Source of the DNA: JAKQDH01 sp029558835
GTDB taxonomy: Bacteria; Planctomycetota; Phycisphaerae; UBA1845
DNA: 64,000 nt
Assembly: GCA_035356615.1 (NCBI GenBank)
Contig: DAOQSN010000008.1
Coordinates: forward strand, 62,001 to 126,000
Reading direction: 5' to 3'
The notes below the pieces were generated by a model, which saw nothing but the letters and a program-made list of their open reading frames with translations, ran no database searches and had not been told where the DNA came from. This document shows, in pieces, positions 14,677-24,181 of the stretch (positions within the stretch are counted from its first letter, which is position 1; each line of letters opens with the position of its first letter). Made by a program: the position numbers and the translations under genes.

Positions 14677-17600
14677 TCACCGTCGTCGCAGGACAATCAT
14701 CGCTTCCTGAAAGCTGACCGAACCGTCGCCGTCCGAGTCCGCCGCGGTGAAATCGGTGCGCTCGGCCATTGGCGATCTCGCGTACTCCTCCTTCGAGAGC
14801 CATCCGTTCCCATCGGCGTCGAGGCGATCGAATGCCTGTCGCAGGGGCCTGCCGCCGGGAGCATTCGGCGTGGCGGGTCGCTCCCCCTCGAGCTGATCGC
14901 CAAGCGGCCCGTCGAACCCGCGGCCGGACACCCCCGCGGCCTCGTTCACGAGCCGCCGGAAGCTTTTGTACGTCGGTGCGCGGTACCCCTGCGTCTGCAC
15001 CATGAACACGCCGAACATCTTGTTCGTGCGGTCGATCCAGAACTGGGTGCCGTTGGCCCCACCCCAGGAGTAGCCGCCGCGCTCGTCCACCGCGCCGCCG
15101 AGGCCGTAGCGCTGGCCGGCGGCCTTGACGTGGTTCTGGAACATGAGGTCGACCGTCTCGGGTTTGAGGATGCGCAAGCCGTCGAGCTCGCCGCCGTTGA
15201 GGATCATTCGACAGAAGCGCGCGTAGTCCTCGGCGGTGCTCACCAGGCCGTGGCCGCCCATGAACAGCGACGGCTTCTCGGTGAGCGGGCGGTCACGCTC
15301 GGGCGCGGCGATGAGCGTGCCGGGCTGCGGCTGGCGGTAGCGCTGCGCGATCCGCGACGCCTTCTCCCGCGGCACCCAGAAGTCCGTGTCGTGCATCTCG
15401 AGCGGCGTGAACAGCCGCTCGCGCAGAAGCTCGTCGAGCGGCTTTCCCGCGACGGCTTCGATGTAGCGACCGAGGATGTCGATGGAGACGCCGTAGTTGT
15501 ACCCCGTGCCGGGATGGAACTTGAGCGGCTCCTTGGCGACCGCCTCGGAATACTCCTTGAGCGTGACGTTCTCGCCCCGGCTTGCGCGGAACGCGAGTTC
15601 GGCGGACGCGGTAGAACGCCGGCCCTGACCCGTCCCCGCCCCCCCTCGACCACCCGGCCCAGCATCGATCTGTCCGTAGTACAACCCGCTGCTGTGGCTC
15701 ATGAGCATCCGCGGCGTGATCGGCGACTTCGCGGGCACGAGCTCGCCGTCCTCCAGCACCATGGGCTCGGCCCACTCGGGCAAATGCTTGGAGATCGGCT
15801 CATCGAGTGTGAACTTCCCCTCGTCGAGCAGGGTGAGCGCGGCAACAGTGATCACCGGCTTGGTCATGCTCATGAGCCGGAATATCGCGTCCTTGGGCAT
15901 GGGCGTGCCCGCTTCGATGTCCTGCTTGCCGAAGGCCTCGAAGTAGCCGCGGTGGCCGTCCTTGAAGACCAGATCGACGACGCCCGCGACTTCCTTGTTC
16001 GCCACCGCCTGTTGCATGGCGAGGTCGAGGCGATTGAGCACGTCCGGGTTCAGCCCGGAGGCTTTGGCGGCTTCGCCGTGAGGTCGGGGAGGGAGCTCGC
16101 GTTCGGCACCGTTGGCGCCCGGTGTGTTCGTGGGCGTTCGCGCGTGTCGCTGGAAGAACTCCCACATCAGATCATTCGCCGAGATGTCCCTTGTCGAGTT
16201 GCCGAGCTGCTTGAGCGGCGGTTCGCGACCGGGCCATGTGTGGCCTCCGCCATTGATCTGCACGAGGACGACCTCGGTGCCTGACCTTCCGCCGTTCCAG
16301 GTGGTGCGGGTGACGGTCATGCCGTCAGCAGCAGTGTCGGGGAGTTGCTCGATCATCGGAGGTTCGGCACAGCCATTGGCCTTGATCCACTGATCGAGCG
16401 AGTGGCGCACGGACAGGAAGACGGGTCGATCCCGCGCAAGTGGATGCCCGACGCCCTGGCCCCCTTCCATCGGAGCGCTCGCATCGGCGGTGCCATGAAA
16501 GTGCATCACGGCGACCGGGCGCGAAGGTGCGCACGTCTCAGTGCCCATCGGTCCGCCGACGGGCGCGATCGCGGCGATGCGGTCGGCGATCTCCGAAGCG
16601 ACGCGGTACGCCATGATCGCGCCGTTGGACATGCCGGTGGCGTAGACGCGATTCGCATCGACGTTGGCGACGCTCGCGAGGTCGTCGAGCAGAGCGCGAA
16701 CGAAGCCGACATCGTCGATGTTGTTGTCCATCGCGTAGCCGCAGCAGTTGCCGCCGTTGAACGTAAGCAGGCGATTGGGCAGAAGACCCATGCCGTACGG
16801 ATAGGTGACGATGAAGCCGGCCTCGTCGGCCTTGTCGTTGAGGCCACTGAGTGTGACCATGCTCTCGGGGTTGCCGCCGCCGCCGTGAAACGCGACGACG
16901 ACGGGCGTGGGGCGGGCGGGGTCGTAGCTGCGAGGGATGTAGATCAGCGAGCGACGGTCGAGGGCGCCGACCTTGATCGCGCGTGTGACGGCTTTGCCAG
17001 GCGCGAGCGATGGGTGTGACGGCGAGCCGGGCGCGGGAGTCAGCGGTGCGTTAAACGCCTCGCGATAGAACGCCCAGTTGTCATCGCCCATCGCTCGCAG
17101 CGCGCCCACGGGGTCGTGGGCCACGCCGGGGAGCACGGTCCACGTGTGCGGGATCTTGAGGGCGTTCAGGTGCTCATGAAAGAGACAACTGTCTTCGAAG
17201 GCCTCGTCTTTGTCGCCGATGACGACGCGGACCAGCGAGCCCTCGGCGATCGCCGCGGCGTTCTGCTCAGCCAGCGTGCGCGGGCTGACGCTGCGGAAGT
17301 ACGCCTGATCGCCGCCGTAGACCTTGCTCAGCACTTCCGCCGCACGCTGTCGCCCCGCCCGCGGCGTCTGCACCAGTTCAGCCTGCATTGGCCCCGCGCC
17401 GACGATCGAGACGGCCCGAAACATCTCGGGGAACTTGAACCCCAGGCGGGCCGCGCCGTAGCCGCCCATGCTGAAGCCGTCGAGCAGGCGATCCTCGCGC
17501 GTGGCGATGGTGCGGTACGCCCCGTCGATGTGCGGCACCAGGTCCTTGACGATCACCGTCTCCAGCGGCGCGGTGCCGTCCTTCCAGTCCACATACATGC

Positions 17601-17964
17601 CTTCGACCAGTCCGTCGACGAACACCACCAGGCACGGCGGCGTCTTGCCGGCCTCGATGGCCGCGTCGAAGTGCCGGGCGACCTGCGGGATGCCCGCGAG
17701 CCCGCCGCCCGAACCGTGTAGCCAATAGACCACGGGGAAGCGCCGCTGCGGATCGCGCTCATACGCCGCGGGCCTGTAGAGGTGGTAACTGACCTTGGCC
17801 TTGGCCGCCGCGCTGTCGAAGGTGTGGAAGGTCACGCGCGGGGCCTTGACCTGACGCGTCACCCACTCGGCGGCGGGCTGACGCGGCACGGTGGGGGATT
17901 CGTCCGGCTGCGCGGTCGCTACACCTGCTACTGACAACAGCACCGTGACAAAGTAGCAAAGCAC
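14677..17964 (-). CDS. triple hydrolase: esterase D-like, LpqC-like, beta-lactamase-like, with EF-hands
   Basis: About 1095 residues from the GTG at 17964, chosen because AAGGAG lies 8 bases before it and it opens a signal peptide (LCYFVTVLLSVAGVATA); the longer frame to 18222 adds residues that do not look coding. The first domain (about 40-300) has the alpha/beta-hydrolase nucleophile G-F-S-M-G with Ser165, of the esterase D/feruloyl esterase type. The second (about 310-600) is LpqC/polyhydroxybutyrate depolymerase-like (FHGGGGNPESM, GMSNGAIM). The third (about 600-1020) is a class C beta-lactamase-like serine hydrolase with the S-x-x-K motif SMTK. The C-terminus has EF-hand motifs (DADGNGWLSKEE, DSDGDGSVSFQE). 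Three different serine hydrolases in one exported chain suggest degradation of a complex ester-bearing polymer; substrate unknown. Confidence 0.88.
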   Translation of the reverse strand: MLCYFVTVLLSVAGVATAQPDESPTVPRQPAAEWVTRQVKAPRVTFHTFDSAAAKAKVSYHLYRPAAYERDPQRRFPVVYWLHGSGGGLAGIPQVARHFDAAIEAGKTPPCLVVFVDGLVEGMYVDWKDGTAPLETVIVKDLVPHIDGAYRTIATREDRLLDGFSMGGYGAARLGFKFPEMFRAVSIVGAGPMQAELVQTPRAGRQRAAEVLSKVYGGDQAYFRSVSPRTLAEQNAAAIAEGSLVRVVIGDKDEAFEDSCLFHEHLNALKIPHTWTVLPGVAHDPVGALRAMGDDNWAFYREAFNAPLTPAPGSPSHPSLAPGKAVTRAIKVGALDRRSLIYIPRSYDPARPTPVVVAFHGGGGNPESMVTLSGLNDKADEAGFIVTYPYGMGLLPNRLLTFNGGNCCGYAMDNNIDDVGFVRALLDDLASVANVDANRVYATGMSNGAIMAYRVASEIADRIAAIAPVGGPMGTETCAPSRPVAVMHFHGTADASAPMEGGQGVGHPLARDRPVFLSVRHSLDQWIKANGCAEPPMIEQLPDTAADGMTVTRTTWNGGRSGTEVVLVQINGGGHTWPGREPPLKQLGNSTRDISANDLMWEFFQRHARTPTNTPGANGAERELPPRPHGEAAKASGLNPDVLNRLDLAMQQAVANKEVAGVVDLVFKDGHRGYFEAFGKQDIEAGTPMPKDAIFRLMSMTKPVITVAALTLLDEGKFTLDEPISKHLPEWAEPMVLEDGELVPAKSPITPRMLMSHSSGLYYGQIDAGPGGRGGAGTGQGRRSTASAELAFRASRGENVTLKEYSEAVAKEPLKFHPGTGYNYGVSIDILGRYIEAVAGKPLDELLRERLFTPLEMHDTDFWVPREKASRIAQRYRQPQPGTLIAAPERDRPLTEKPSLFMGGHGLVSTAEDYARFCRMILNGGELDGLRILKPETVDLMFQNHVKAAGQRYGLGGAVDERGGYSWGGANGTQFWIDRTNKMFGVFMVQTQGYRAPTYKSFRRLVNEAAGVSGRGFDGPLGDQLEGERPATPNAPGGRPLRQAFDRLDADGNGWLSKEEYARSPMAERTDFTAADSDGDGSVSFQEAMIVLRRR

Positions 17965-18507
17965 TGCGTTCTCTCCTTGTGGACTCGCAAGCCTCGCACG
18001 ATAGATCCACGCTGTGTCGTGCAAGAGCGTGCGTTCAACGCACGCCACGAGCAAGACGGTGCCAAGGCTGTTTATGACGTGCACCAGCAACGTGGCCGCC
18101 TCCCAACAAGGACCGTTGAGCACCCGGAGCCATTCCAATGCCGGAAGGACCCGACCGGGGGCACCTCGCCGGCTGACCGACGACCCCTCCCAGGACCGCC
18201 CCCCACGCGCTGGGGCCCTCATGCCGGGTTGTGGCTGCAGCGAGCCCCGTGGCCGCCGTACAGGCGGCGCGCGGCGTACTCGCAGGGTGCCGCTGTCCGG
18301 TCGGGTCAGACATCTGGCAAAACGAACTACAAGTCCCTATATTGCCAAGCGCTGAGGGGAGGGCGCCAACCCGGCGCATGGGGCCCCGAAACAAGCAGAA
18401 TCTGCCGGCGCCGGCAATGAACCTCGCTCTCCGGCGTTGACCTTGGCGGGCGGCAAGTACGCGGCCGCACTCCTGCTGTCACTCAACGAGCATCAGGGAG
18501 AACCACG
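17965..18507 (+). other. gene-free stretch between divergent genes
   Basis: 543 bases between the hydrolase gene on the minus strand and the Spy-like gene on the plus strand. All short ORFs here are shadows or lack a ribosome binding site. It must hold both promoters. Apart from GC-rich runs, no convincing promoter, hairpin or RNA was recognised. Confidence 0.4.
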
Positions 18508-19317
18508 ATGTGTCGGAACCGACTGCACAGCTTCATCACTTTCATGTTCGCCACAGCCGTACTTTCGGGCGCATCCGGGTGGGCCATCGCACCTCCGCCA
18601 GCCGTCGCGGACGACGGGGCAATGGGTGCCAGTACGCTCCGGCCCAAGGTCACAGACGAGGAGCGCGGACAGCTGAAGCAGCTGCGCGAGCAACTGGACC
18701 AGGGGGAACTGACGCCGCAGGCGTTCGCCACCCAGGTGGACGAGCTTCTGGGGGATCGGTTCGCAGGACAGCGCCGCTGGGGCCGTGGGGTGTGGCGCGC
18801 CGCCGTGACGCGCGGGCTGTTTGCCCGCGTCGCTGACAGACTGCAGCTCACTGACGAACAGCGCGTTGCGGCTCGCGACGCTTGGCAGGCGGCACGCCAT
18901 CGGGCACGGGTGCTGGCGCTGGAGGGAATGGCCAGCATCCGATTGACGCTGACGACCGAACAGCGCGCTGAGTTCGACCGGCTTCGCGCGGAGCGGTTCG
19001 CCTCCCTGCGTCAGGAAGGCGATAGTGCCGGGACAGGGCTCGAGCGCCGCTGGGCACCAGGGGCATGGCGACAGCGCGCACGGCAGTTCTTCGTCCGGGT
19101 GGCGGAGCACCTCCAGCTTACGGCGGAGCAGAAGGCGCAGATCCGGGAAGTACGCCAGGGGACCCAAGCGGGCTTCCGCGACTTGTGGCAGGATACCCGC
19201 ACCCAATTCAAATCCCTGCTCACACTGGAACAAGCGCAAACTCTGGAGCAGCTTCGCGAGCAGTTCCGTGGCCGGGCCGCGGGTCGCGTCCGGCCGGATG
19301 GCGATCCGGCAGAATGA
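18508..19317 (+). CDS. exported Spy/CpxP-like helical protein
   Basis: 269 residues with AGGGAGA 7 bases before the ATG. A signal-peptide-like start (residues 1-35) is followed by three related helical units: LTDEQRVAARDAWQAAR, LTTEQRAEFDRLR, LTAEQKAQIREV and LTLEQAQTLEQLR. This LTxEQ pattern is typical of Spy/CpxP-like and zinc-resistance-associated proteins, which act as small periplasmic chaperones or sensors. It is rich in Arg and Gln, without cysteines apart from near the start. It is a plausible stress-response protein; no regulatory gene adjoins it. Confidence 0.8.
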   Translation: MCRNRLHSFITFMFATAVLSGASGWAIAPPPAVADDGAMGASTLRPKVTDEERGQLKQLREQLDQGELTPQAFATQVDELLGDRFAGQRRWGRGVWRAAVTRGLFARVADRLQLTDEQRVAARDAWQAARHRARVLALEGMASIRLTLTTEQRAEFDRLRAERFASLRQEGDSAGTGLERRWAPGAWRQRARQFFVRVAEHLQLTAEQKAQIREVRQGTQAGFRDLWQDTRTQFKSLLTLEQAQTLEQLREQFRGRAAGRVRPDGDPAE

Positions 19318-19731
19318 CGAAGAAGCCCAGGGAACATCTAAGCGGGCGGCGGGCGCGCACGAGGTCGATCGTGAGCAGCAGGCGCCGCAGGTCGTCCCCG
19401 TGCCGGTTGGCATTGGAGCAGGCCTTGGCGAACGGTCCGTAGATGCGTTCGTGGTCGACCGTGCCGAACGCGCCCCAGTGGGGCCTCTCGTGCTCGCCGG
19501 TCGTTGACCGGATCGTGCGACGCGGCTGCTGGACCGGCAGCGCAATGAGGGGGCTCCACTCCCGCCACGCGATCCAATGCTCGAGCTCCTGCTCGTCCAG
19601 GAGCTCGTCGCCGTCCCGTGAGCGCTCGAGAAAGGACAGAGTGACTGCGGGTGGCCGCCAACTGCGGGCAACGTCCCGGCTTGACGGGCGGCCCGTTCGA
19701 GAGCAACAGCACGTCATTCATGCCGCTCGGC
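19318..19731 (-). other. 414-base gap with a possible degraded minus-strand gene
   Basis: No gene with a good start and end is seen. A minus-strand frame through 19717-19220 contains a stretch (bases about 19630-19340) that reads as a globular helical protein (DGDELLDEQELEHWIAW, HGDDLRRLLLTIDLVRA), but it continues out of any natural end into the Spy-like gene. It looks like the remnant of a lost gene; the family was not recognised. Confidence 0.3.
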
Positions 19732-20151
19732 CTATGCGCCGGTAAACGCCGTCTGAAACTCGGCGAAGTCGCGCAGGTCAACGTCGCCGTCATCGTCGAG
19801 GTCGTAGCAGTCGCAATCCGCTCCGAGGCCCTGACCTGGGCCCCCCAGGCAGTCGCTGAAGTCGGCGAAGTCGGCGAGGTCCACGTCCTGATCCCCGTCA
19901 CAGTCACCCGGGAGCGTGGCCGCACGCATCACCGCCCAAAACCCACCCGTCAAGTCGAATTCCCCGCCGGTCATCACGACGACGTTCGCATCGGCTTGGC
20001 CGATGGTGCCGGACAGCTCATAGCTGCCGCCGGTCGTCCCCATGGCTCCGCCGCCGTCGACGGTGAACCAGTCAACTGTGAATTGTGCATTAGCTACTGT
20101 GGCCAAGGTCAGCAGCAGGCCAAACAAGGCCGCGCTTCTGTATCGAGTCAC
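19732..20151 (-). CDS. small exported dockerin protein
   Basis: About 139 residues from the GTG at 20151, chosen because GGAGGT is 6 bases before it; the longer ORF begins with a TTG lacking such a site. A signal peptide (residues 1-22, ending VANAQ) is followed by a beta-rich stretch (GGSYELSGTIGQADA) seen in many planctomycete proteins. Two dockerin Ca-binding loops end it (DGDQDVDLADFADF and DLDDDGDVDLRDFAEF). It lies 13 bases after the trypsin-like protease gene, so it is probably co-transcribed. It may bind to a cohesin-like partner on the cell surface. Confidence 0.85.
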   Translation of the reverse strand: MTRYRSAALFGLLLTLATVANAQFTVDWFTVDGGGAMGTTGGSYELSGTIGQADANVVVMTGGEFDLTGGFWAVMRAATLPGDCDGDQDVDLADFADFSDCLGGPGQGLGADCDCYDLDDDGDVDLRDFAEFQTAFTGA

Positions 20152-20164
20152 GATTGCACCTCCA

Positions 20165-21715
20165 TTACTCGCCAATCACGACCGTCCCACTGTGGGCTTG
20201 CACCGTCATGCCGCGCACGCCATCAAACGTCATGGGCGGATACGTGCCCCCGAAGATGACGATGGTGCCGCCGCCCAGGACGCCGTAGTAGCCCTCCAGC
20301 AGGCTGTTCCACGGACAGGTGAGCGAGCCGTCCTCGTCCGCGGGGTCGCAGGGCGTATTCCGCCAGACGTAAACCACGCTGCGCGCGGCCAGGTACTCCG
20401 ACAGCCGGTCGAAGGCGTAGCACAAGGCGCCCTCGCCGGTGTCCTCGTCCGGGATGCACTCGTCACTCTCGGAGCACGTGGCCACAGCGCGGATGAGGTG
20501 ATCGCTCTGGGTGAACACCGGCGCGCCGGATGAGCCGCCGTCCTGCCCACCGTCGAGAAGCTCGAAGTCGTACGTGTCGTAGGCCGTACCGAAGCACTGC
20601 GAGATGTCCTCGATGCCCAGCAGCGTGCCCCACGAGTACGATTTGCGCATGCCGAGCGGGTGGTGAATCATGCTGGCCAGCGACGGATTTGGCGCCTCGC
20701 CAGAGCTCCACCCCGCCCAGGCGATATCGCCGGGGATCTCGGCAGCGTTGAGGCCCAGCAGGGTGCAGTCAGCGTCGCTGTCTGTGGTCAGGTGTGTCGA
20801 CCAGTTCGTTCGCGGGACTGACCCGAGCGGCGGGACGGAGCCGTCGCACGTTTCGCTCTGGAACAACCAATAGACTTCGACCGTAGCGGCCACCTCATCG
20901 GAACTGACGCAATGGCCGGCCGTGAGGAAGAGCGGGTCGAAATCCGCAACTGTGCGCGTCACCATCGCTCCACTACAGACGTAACTTTCGCCGCCCTCGA
21001 CGAAACGGATATGTGCCACCGCGGCCATTTCGGTCTCCCAGCCGGGATAGCAACTGGCGTCGAGCCGACAGCCGGAGCGCTCCAGCAGTTCACGCGGCAT
21101 CGGGAAGTTCTGCAGGATCCCGGTGATCGTCAGGGCGGCGCGGGGTGATGCCGGATCAACGGCGGAGGGCAGGTAGTACTCGACGCGTACGCGCCGGCCG
21201 AATACGGTTGGCGCCCAGAACGGGAAGCCCGCGTGCGCATCGGCCGCCGTGAAGGGACCGTAAGCCTCGCGCGCATCATCGGCGTTGTAGAGGATGAGCT
21301 CGGCGCCGAGCGGCGGGCGAAATGGTTCGAATCGTACGCGGAGCGACTCGGCGTTGGGCGAGGCGAGCTCGAGCGTCCAGAGCCTGCCGCCGTCCTTCAG
21401 TTGGGTCCACACGCCGTCGCACGCCGTGGCGAGCTGCTGGGGGAAAACACGGCCAATGACCGGCGGGTTTTCCGTGTGGCGCACCGTATCGTCGGGCCCG
21501 AGCGCCGGCAGGACGGCCTGCCGCTCCAGCGGGAACGCCTCCGCCAAGTCGAGGCTCCGGGGAACGGGCACGGCGATATCGGCCCGCGGATACGGCGAGA
21601 GCACGCTGGCCGTGGCGACCTCTTCCGCCGAGGCCGAGACCGGCAGCATGGGTAGAAGCAATACCACGAGGAAGATCAGGTAGTCGTGATTTCGTTTTTG
21701 TAATGTGTTTAGCAT
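20165..21715 (-). CDS. exported trypsin-like serine protease
   Basis: 516 residues with GGAGGTGCGACC before the ATG. A signal peptide (residues 1-30) leads into a 190-residue beta-rich prodomain and a chymotrypsin-fold protease. The triad is visible: His in FLTAGHCVSS, Asp in DSDADCTLL and Ser in GGSSGAPVFT. Several Cys would form disulfides. The plan (pro-region, then trypsin fold with LTAGHC) resembles the lysyl endopeptidase-like proteases. The last 70 residues are Gly-rich and may be a beta-sandwich. Substrate unknown. Confidence 0.9.
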   Translation of the reverse strand: MLNTLQKRNHDYLIFLVVLLLPMLPVSASAEEVATASVLSPYPRADIAVPVPRSLDLAEAFPLERQAVLPALGPDDTVRHTENPPVIGRVFPQQLATACDGVWTQLKDGGRLWTLELASPNAESLRVRFEPFRPPLGAELILYNADDAREAYGPFTAADAHAGFPFWAPTVFGRRVRVEYYLPSAVDPASPRAALTITGILQNFPMPRELLERSGCRLDASCYPGWETEMAAVAHIRFVEGGESYVCSGAMVTRTVADFDPLFLTAGHCVSSDEVAATVEVYWLFQSETCDGSVPPLGSVPRTNWSTHLTTDSDADCTLLGLNAAEIPGDIAWAGWSSGEAPNPSLASMIHHPLGMRKSYSWGTLLGIEDISQCFGTAYDTYDFELLDGGQDGGSSGAPVFTQSDHLIRAVATCSESDECIPDEDTGEGALCYAFDRLSEYLAARSVVYVWRNTPCDPADEDGSLTCPWNSLLEGYYGVLGGGTIVIFGGTYPPMTFDGVRGMTVQAHSGTVVIGE

Positions 21716-21743
21716 GGTCGCACCTCCGGTGGGTCTGAAGCCC

Positions 21744-23876
21744 TTATTGCAGACTCACCAGGACGAGCACGAGGCCATCGCCCTCGGCGAGGCCCGTCAT
21801 GGCTTTGCCGATTGTCGCACCGTGCGCCCGGTCGTGGTCGGTCACCTTCATCGCGCAGCCCGGAACATCGGACGTCGTGAGCAGATCGCCCGGCTGAATC
21901 GGGCCGTTCGAGCTTACGCAGCGGCACCAAACCCGGCCCGTCAACGCGACCGGGTGCTCGCCGTCGGCGACGGAATTCTCCTGTCCCATGACCATGCCTG
22001 GGTTGATGCCACCCGCGCCGCTGATTACGCCGGCGACCGTGCGGTCGTAGGCGCGGCTGCTGACGACGAGTCCGCCGGGGTTGGCAGAGTCAATGCAAAC
22101 GACCGAGCCCGGCGCGGGCTTCCGCTCCGGTGCGGCCACGCGGAACTGCTCGGACAGGTCCGCGCCGCCGGTGATCTGGAGGATGGTGCAGATGGTCCGG
22201 CCGTCGGCGTTCACCTGGAACGGCCGGCTGGCGGTCTGCTCGTCGTAAGCGACGATGAACGGACCGGTGGTCTCTTCCCGCTGGAGCCAGAGAACTTCAC
22301 CCGAGCCGTCGTTCTGAACGTGCATCGTGGCGGTGTTGCTGTTGTTCGTAATGTGCGCGGCGATACCCGCATTGGCCTGGTAGTTGTGGGCCTGAAGCGG
22401 GGCGTTCGCGGCGTTTTGCCCCACCCCGATGACATTGAGCGCGTGAGTGGTCGTCCCCAGTCCTCCGACGGTCACCGAGCCGCCACCGTTGTTGATGAAG
22501 AGCGTCGCCGGCACCCCATTGTTACGGGCCATGAGCTCATTGTCGTCCATGGCCAGATTGAGGCTGGTCACCGGACCCACCACGACGTAGCCCCCAGAGC
22601 CGGGCCCCGCATCGGTCCCATTGTCCACGTGCAGGCGCACGTCCGGATCCGTCGTGCCCACGCCCACGTTGCCGCCGCCATTGACGAGCAGCACATCGTG
22701 ATCGGAAGTGCCATTAATATCCATGCTTCCAACGATGAAACTCGACGATGAATCGATGCTTGTGCCGTCGAAGGTCAGTCGGTCGAATTGCGTACCGAAA
22801 GAGTTGTAGCGCCTGGTCAGCTCCAGCACGTACGGCGACGCCGAGTCGTACGGCTTCGACACCTCCAGGTGCGAGGTAGGCGCGGAGGTCCCCACGCCCA
22901 CGTAGCCGTCGCTGTAATAGACGCTGGAACCGTTGGCATCCCATAAGCACGCGCCCGCCCCTGCCGGCTGCCAGGACGCGAGGCCGGCGGCGTCCGACGT
23001 CAGCACGTAGCCGTTCTGCGCGCCCGTGGTAAGTTGGAACCCCGTCGTCTTGACCGTGCCGGCGACGTCCAGGCGTGTCGCGGGCGAGGTGGTGCCGATG
23101 CCGACGGAACCGTCCGTGCTCAGACACAGGTGGACGGGGTTGTCGCTGTAGTTTGCATTCGCGCCGAATGAGAAACGCAGCTGCGAACCCGGAGTCGCGC
23201 CACTGGTCGTGCGATAGAGCGACCACTTGTCGACCAGGTCGCCGCCGCTGAGCTCGGCCAGGTGAAACGCTGACCCGTAATTTCCGCCGGGGCTGCTGAA
23301 CAGGCCGAGCACGGCGTCGCCGTCCTCGAGAATCAAATCGTCGTTGTACAAGGCGAGCTCGTTCAACAACTGGTCAACGCCCACCAGGTGAAGGGGCGCG
23401 GCGGGATCGGCCTTGCCGATCCCCACGTTCCCGGCGTTCGTGGCGTAGATGTCGTCGCCGTTGGCGGCCCAGTAGCCCGCGCCGCTACCGGGGCTGTTCA
23501 GCGCGTACAGCGCATACGGCGTCGCACTCACCGGCTGCCGGGGCGTCAACGTCGTATAGGACCCGCCGCCGGCCGGGTAGCGCGCCTGGATCTCGATCCA
23601 GCGGGCATTGCCGAAGAACGCGCCGCCGAAATCGAGCTCGACAGTGAACAGGCCGTTGACCACGTCCGTGCCGGCCAGGGTGTTCTGGCCCAGGAGAATT
23701 CCGCCCGTTGCCGCGCCATAAAGTCCGAAAATGAAGTCGACGTCACCGGTAACCGGGACGCCGGCCTGCTTGAACTGCCCCTGGTACGTAAACGCCGTGC
23801 CCAGCGGCTCCAGGCCCCAGGCCGGCGTCGCGATCAGGCCGGCCACGATCATCAGACCCGCAAATCGCCCGCTCAT
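21744..23876 (-). CDS. large exported repeat protein with tail-fibre-like modules
   Basis: About 710 residues from the ATG at 23876, chosen because GGAGG lies 7 bases before it; a longer frame exists upstream. A signal peptide leads to a beta-strand-rich region and many short repeats with NVGIGK, SVGIGTTSPATRLDVAG and YVGVGTSAPTSHLEVS motifs. These are the tail-fibre or chaperone-of-endosialidase-related strings common in bacterial surface and phage fibre proteins. The C-terminal 120 residues (ADLSEQFRV, PGDLLTTSDVPG, GATIGKAMTG) form a compact domain typical of these proteins. It may bind surfaces or carbohydrates. No enzymatic motif. Confidence 0.85.
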   Translation of the reverse strand: MSGRFAGLMIVAGLIATPAWGLEPLGTAFTYQGQFKQAGVPVTGDVDFIFGLYGAATGGILLGQNTLAGTDVVNGLFTVELDFGGAFFGNARWIEIQARYPAGGGSYTTLTPRQPVSATPYALYALNSPGSGAGYWAANGDDIYATNAGNVGIGKADPAAPLHLVGVDQLLNELALYNDDLILEDGDAVLGLFSSPGGNYGSAFHLAELSGGDLVDKWSLYRTTSGATPGSQLRFSFGANANYSDNPVHLCLSTDGSVGIGTTSPATRLDVAGTVKTTGFQLTTGAQNGYVLTSDAAGLASWQPAGAGACLWDANGSSVYYSDGYVGVGTSAPTSHLEVSKPYDSASPYVLELTRRYNSFGTQFDRLTFDGTSIDSSSSFIVGSMDINGTSDHDVLLVNGGGNVGVGTTDPDVRLHVDNGTDAGPGSGGYVVVGPVTSLNLAMDDNELMARNNGVPATLFINNGGGSVTVGGLGTTTHALNVIGVGQNAANAPLQAHNYQANAGIAAHITNNSNTATMHVQNDGSGEVLWLQREETTGPFIVAYDEQTASRPFQVNADGRTICTILQITGGADLSEQFRVAAPERKPAPGSVVCIDSANPGGLVVSSRAYDRTVAGVISGAGGINPGMVMGQENSVADGEHPVALTGRVWCRCVSSNGPIQPGDLLTTSDVPGCAMKVTDHDRAHGATIGKAMTGLAEGDGLVLVLVSLQ

Positions 23877-24181
23877 GACAATCCTCCAAGTTGCTGCAAT
23901 AGTCTTCTGCCCGCCCAACGCGCGGGCTGTCGTGTCAGCGCCCTGCCCGGGCTCCCCTCTCGGGGTTGCGCGCGGGCCCGCCGGGGACGGCTGCCAGGTT
24001 CCCGGCGGCCGCACCCGGTGTGGACGGGACCCTAAGCGTTGCAAACCACCGTCGAACCGGTTATGATGGCGTTCACTCGGTCGGACCGGGTGAGCGCCGC
24101 CCAGGGTTCGCCTCGATCCCAGCCCACCATGACTCAGTTCGCAGGCGGATCGTGGTACCCATCAGAAAAAGGGGGGATTTC

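Noticed and set aside
15130..17019. Long plus-strand ORFs over the triple hydrolase
   Set aside because: Shadows of the minus-strand gene, whose frame shows three catalytic motifs and a signal peptide.
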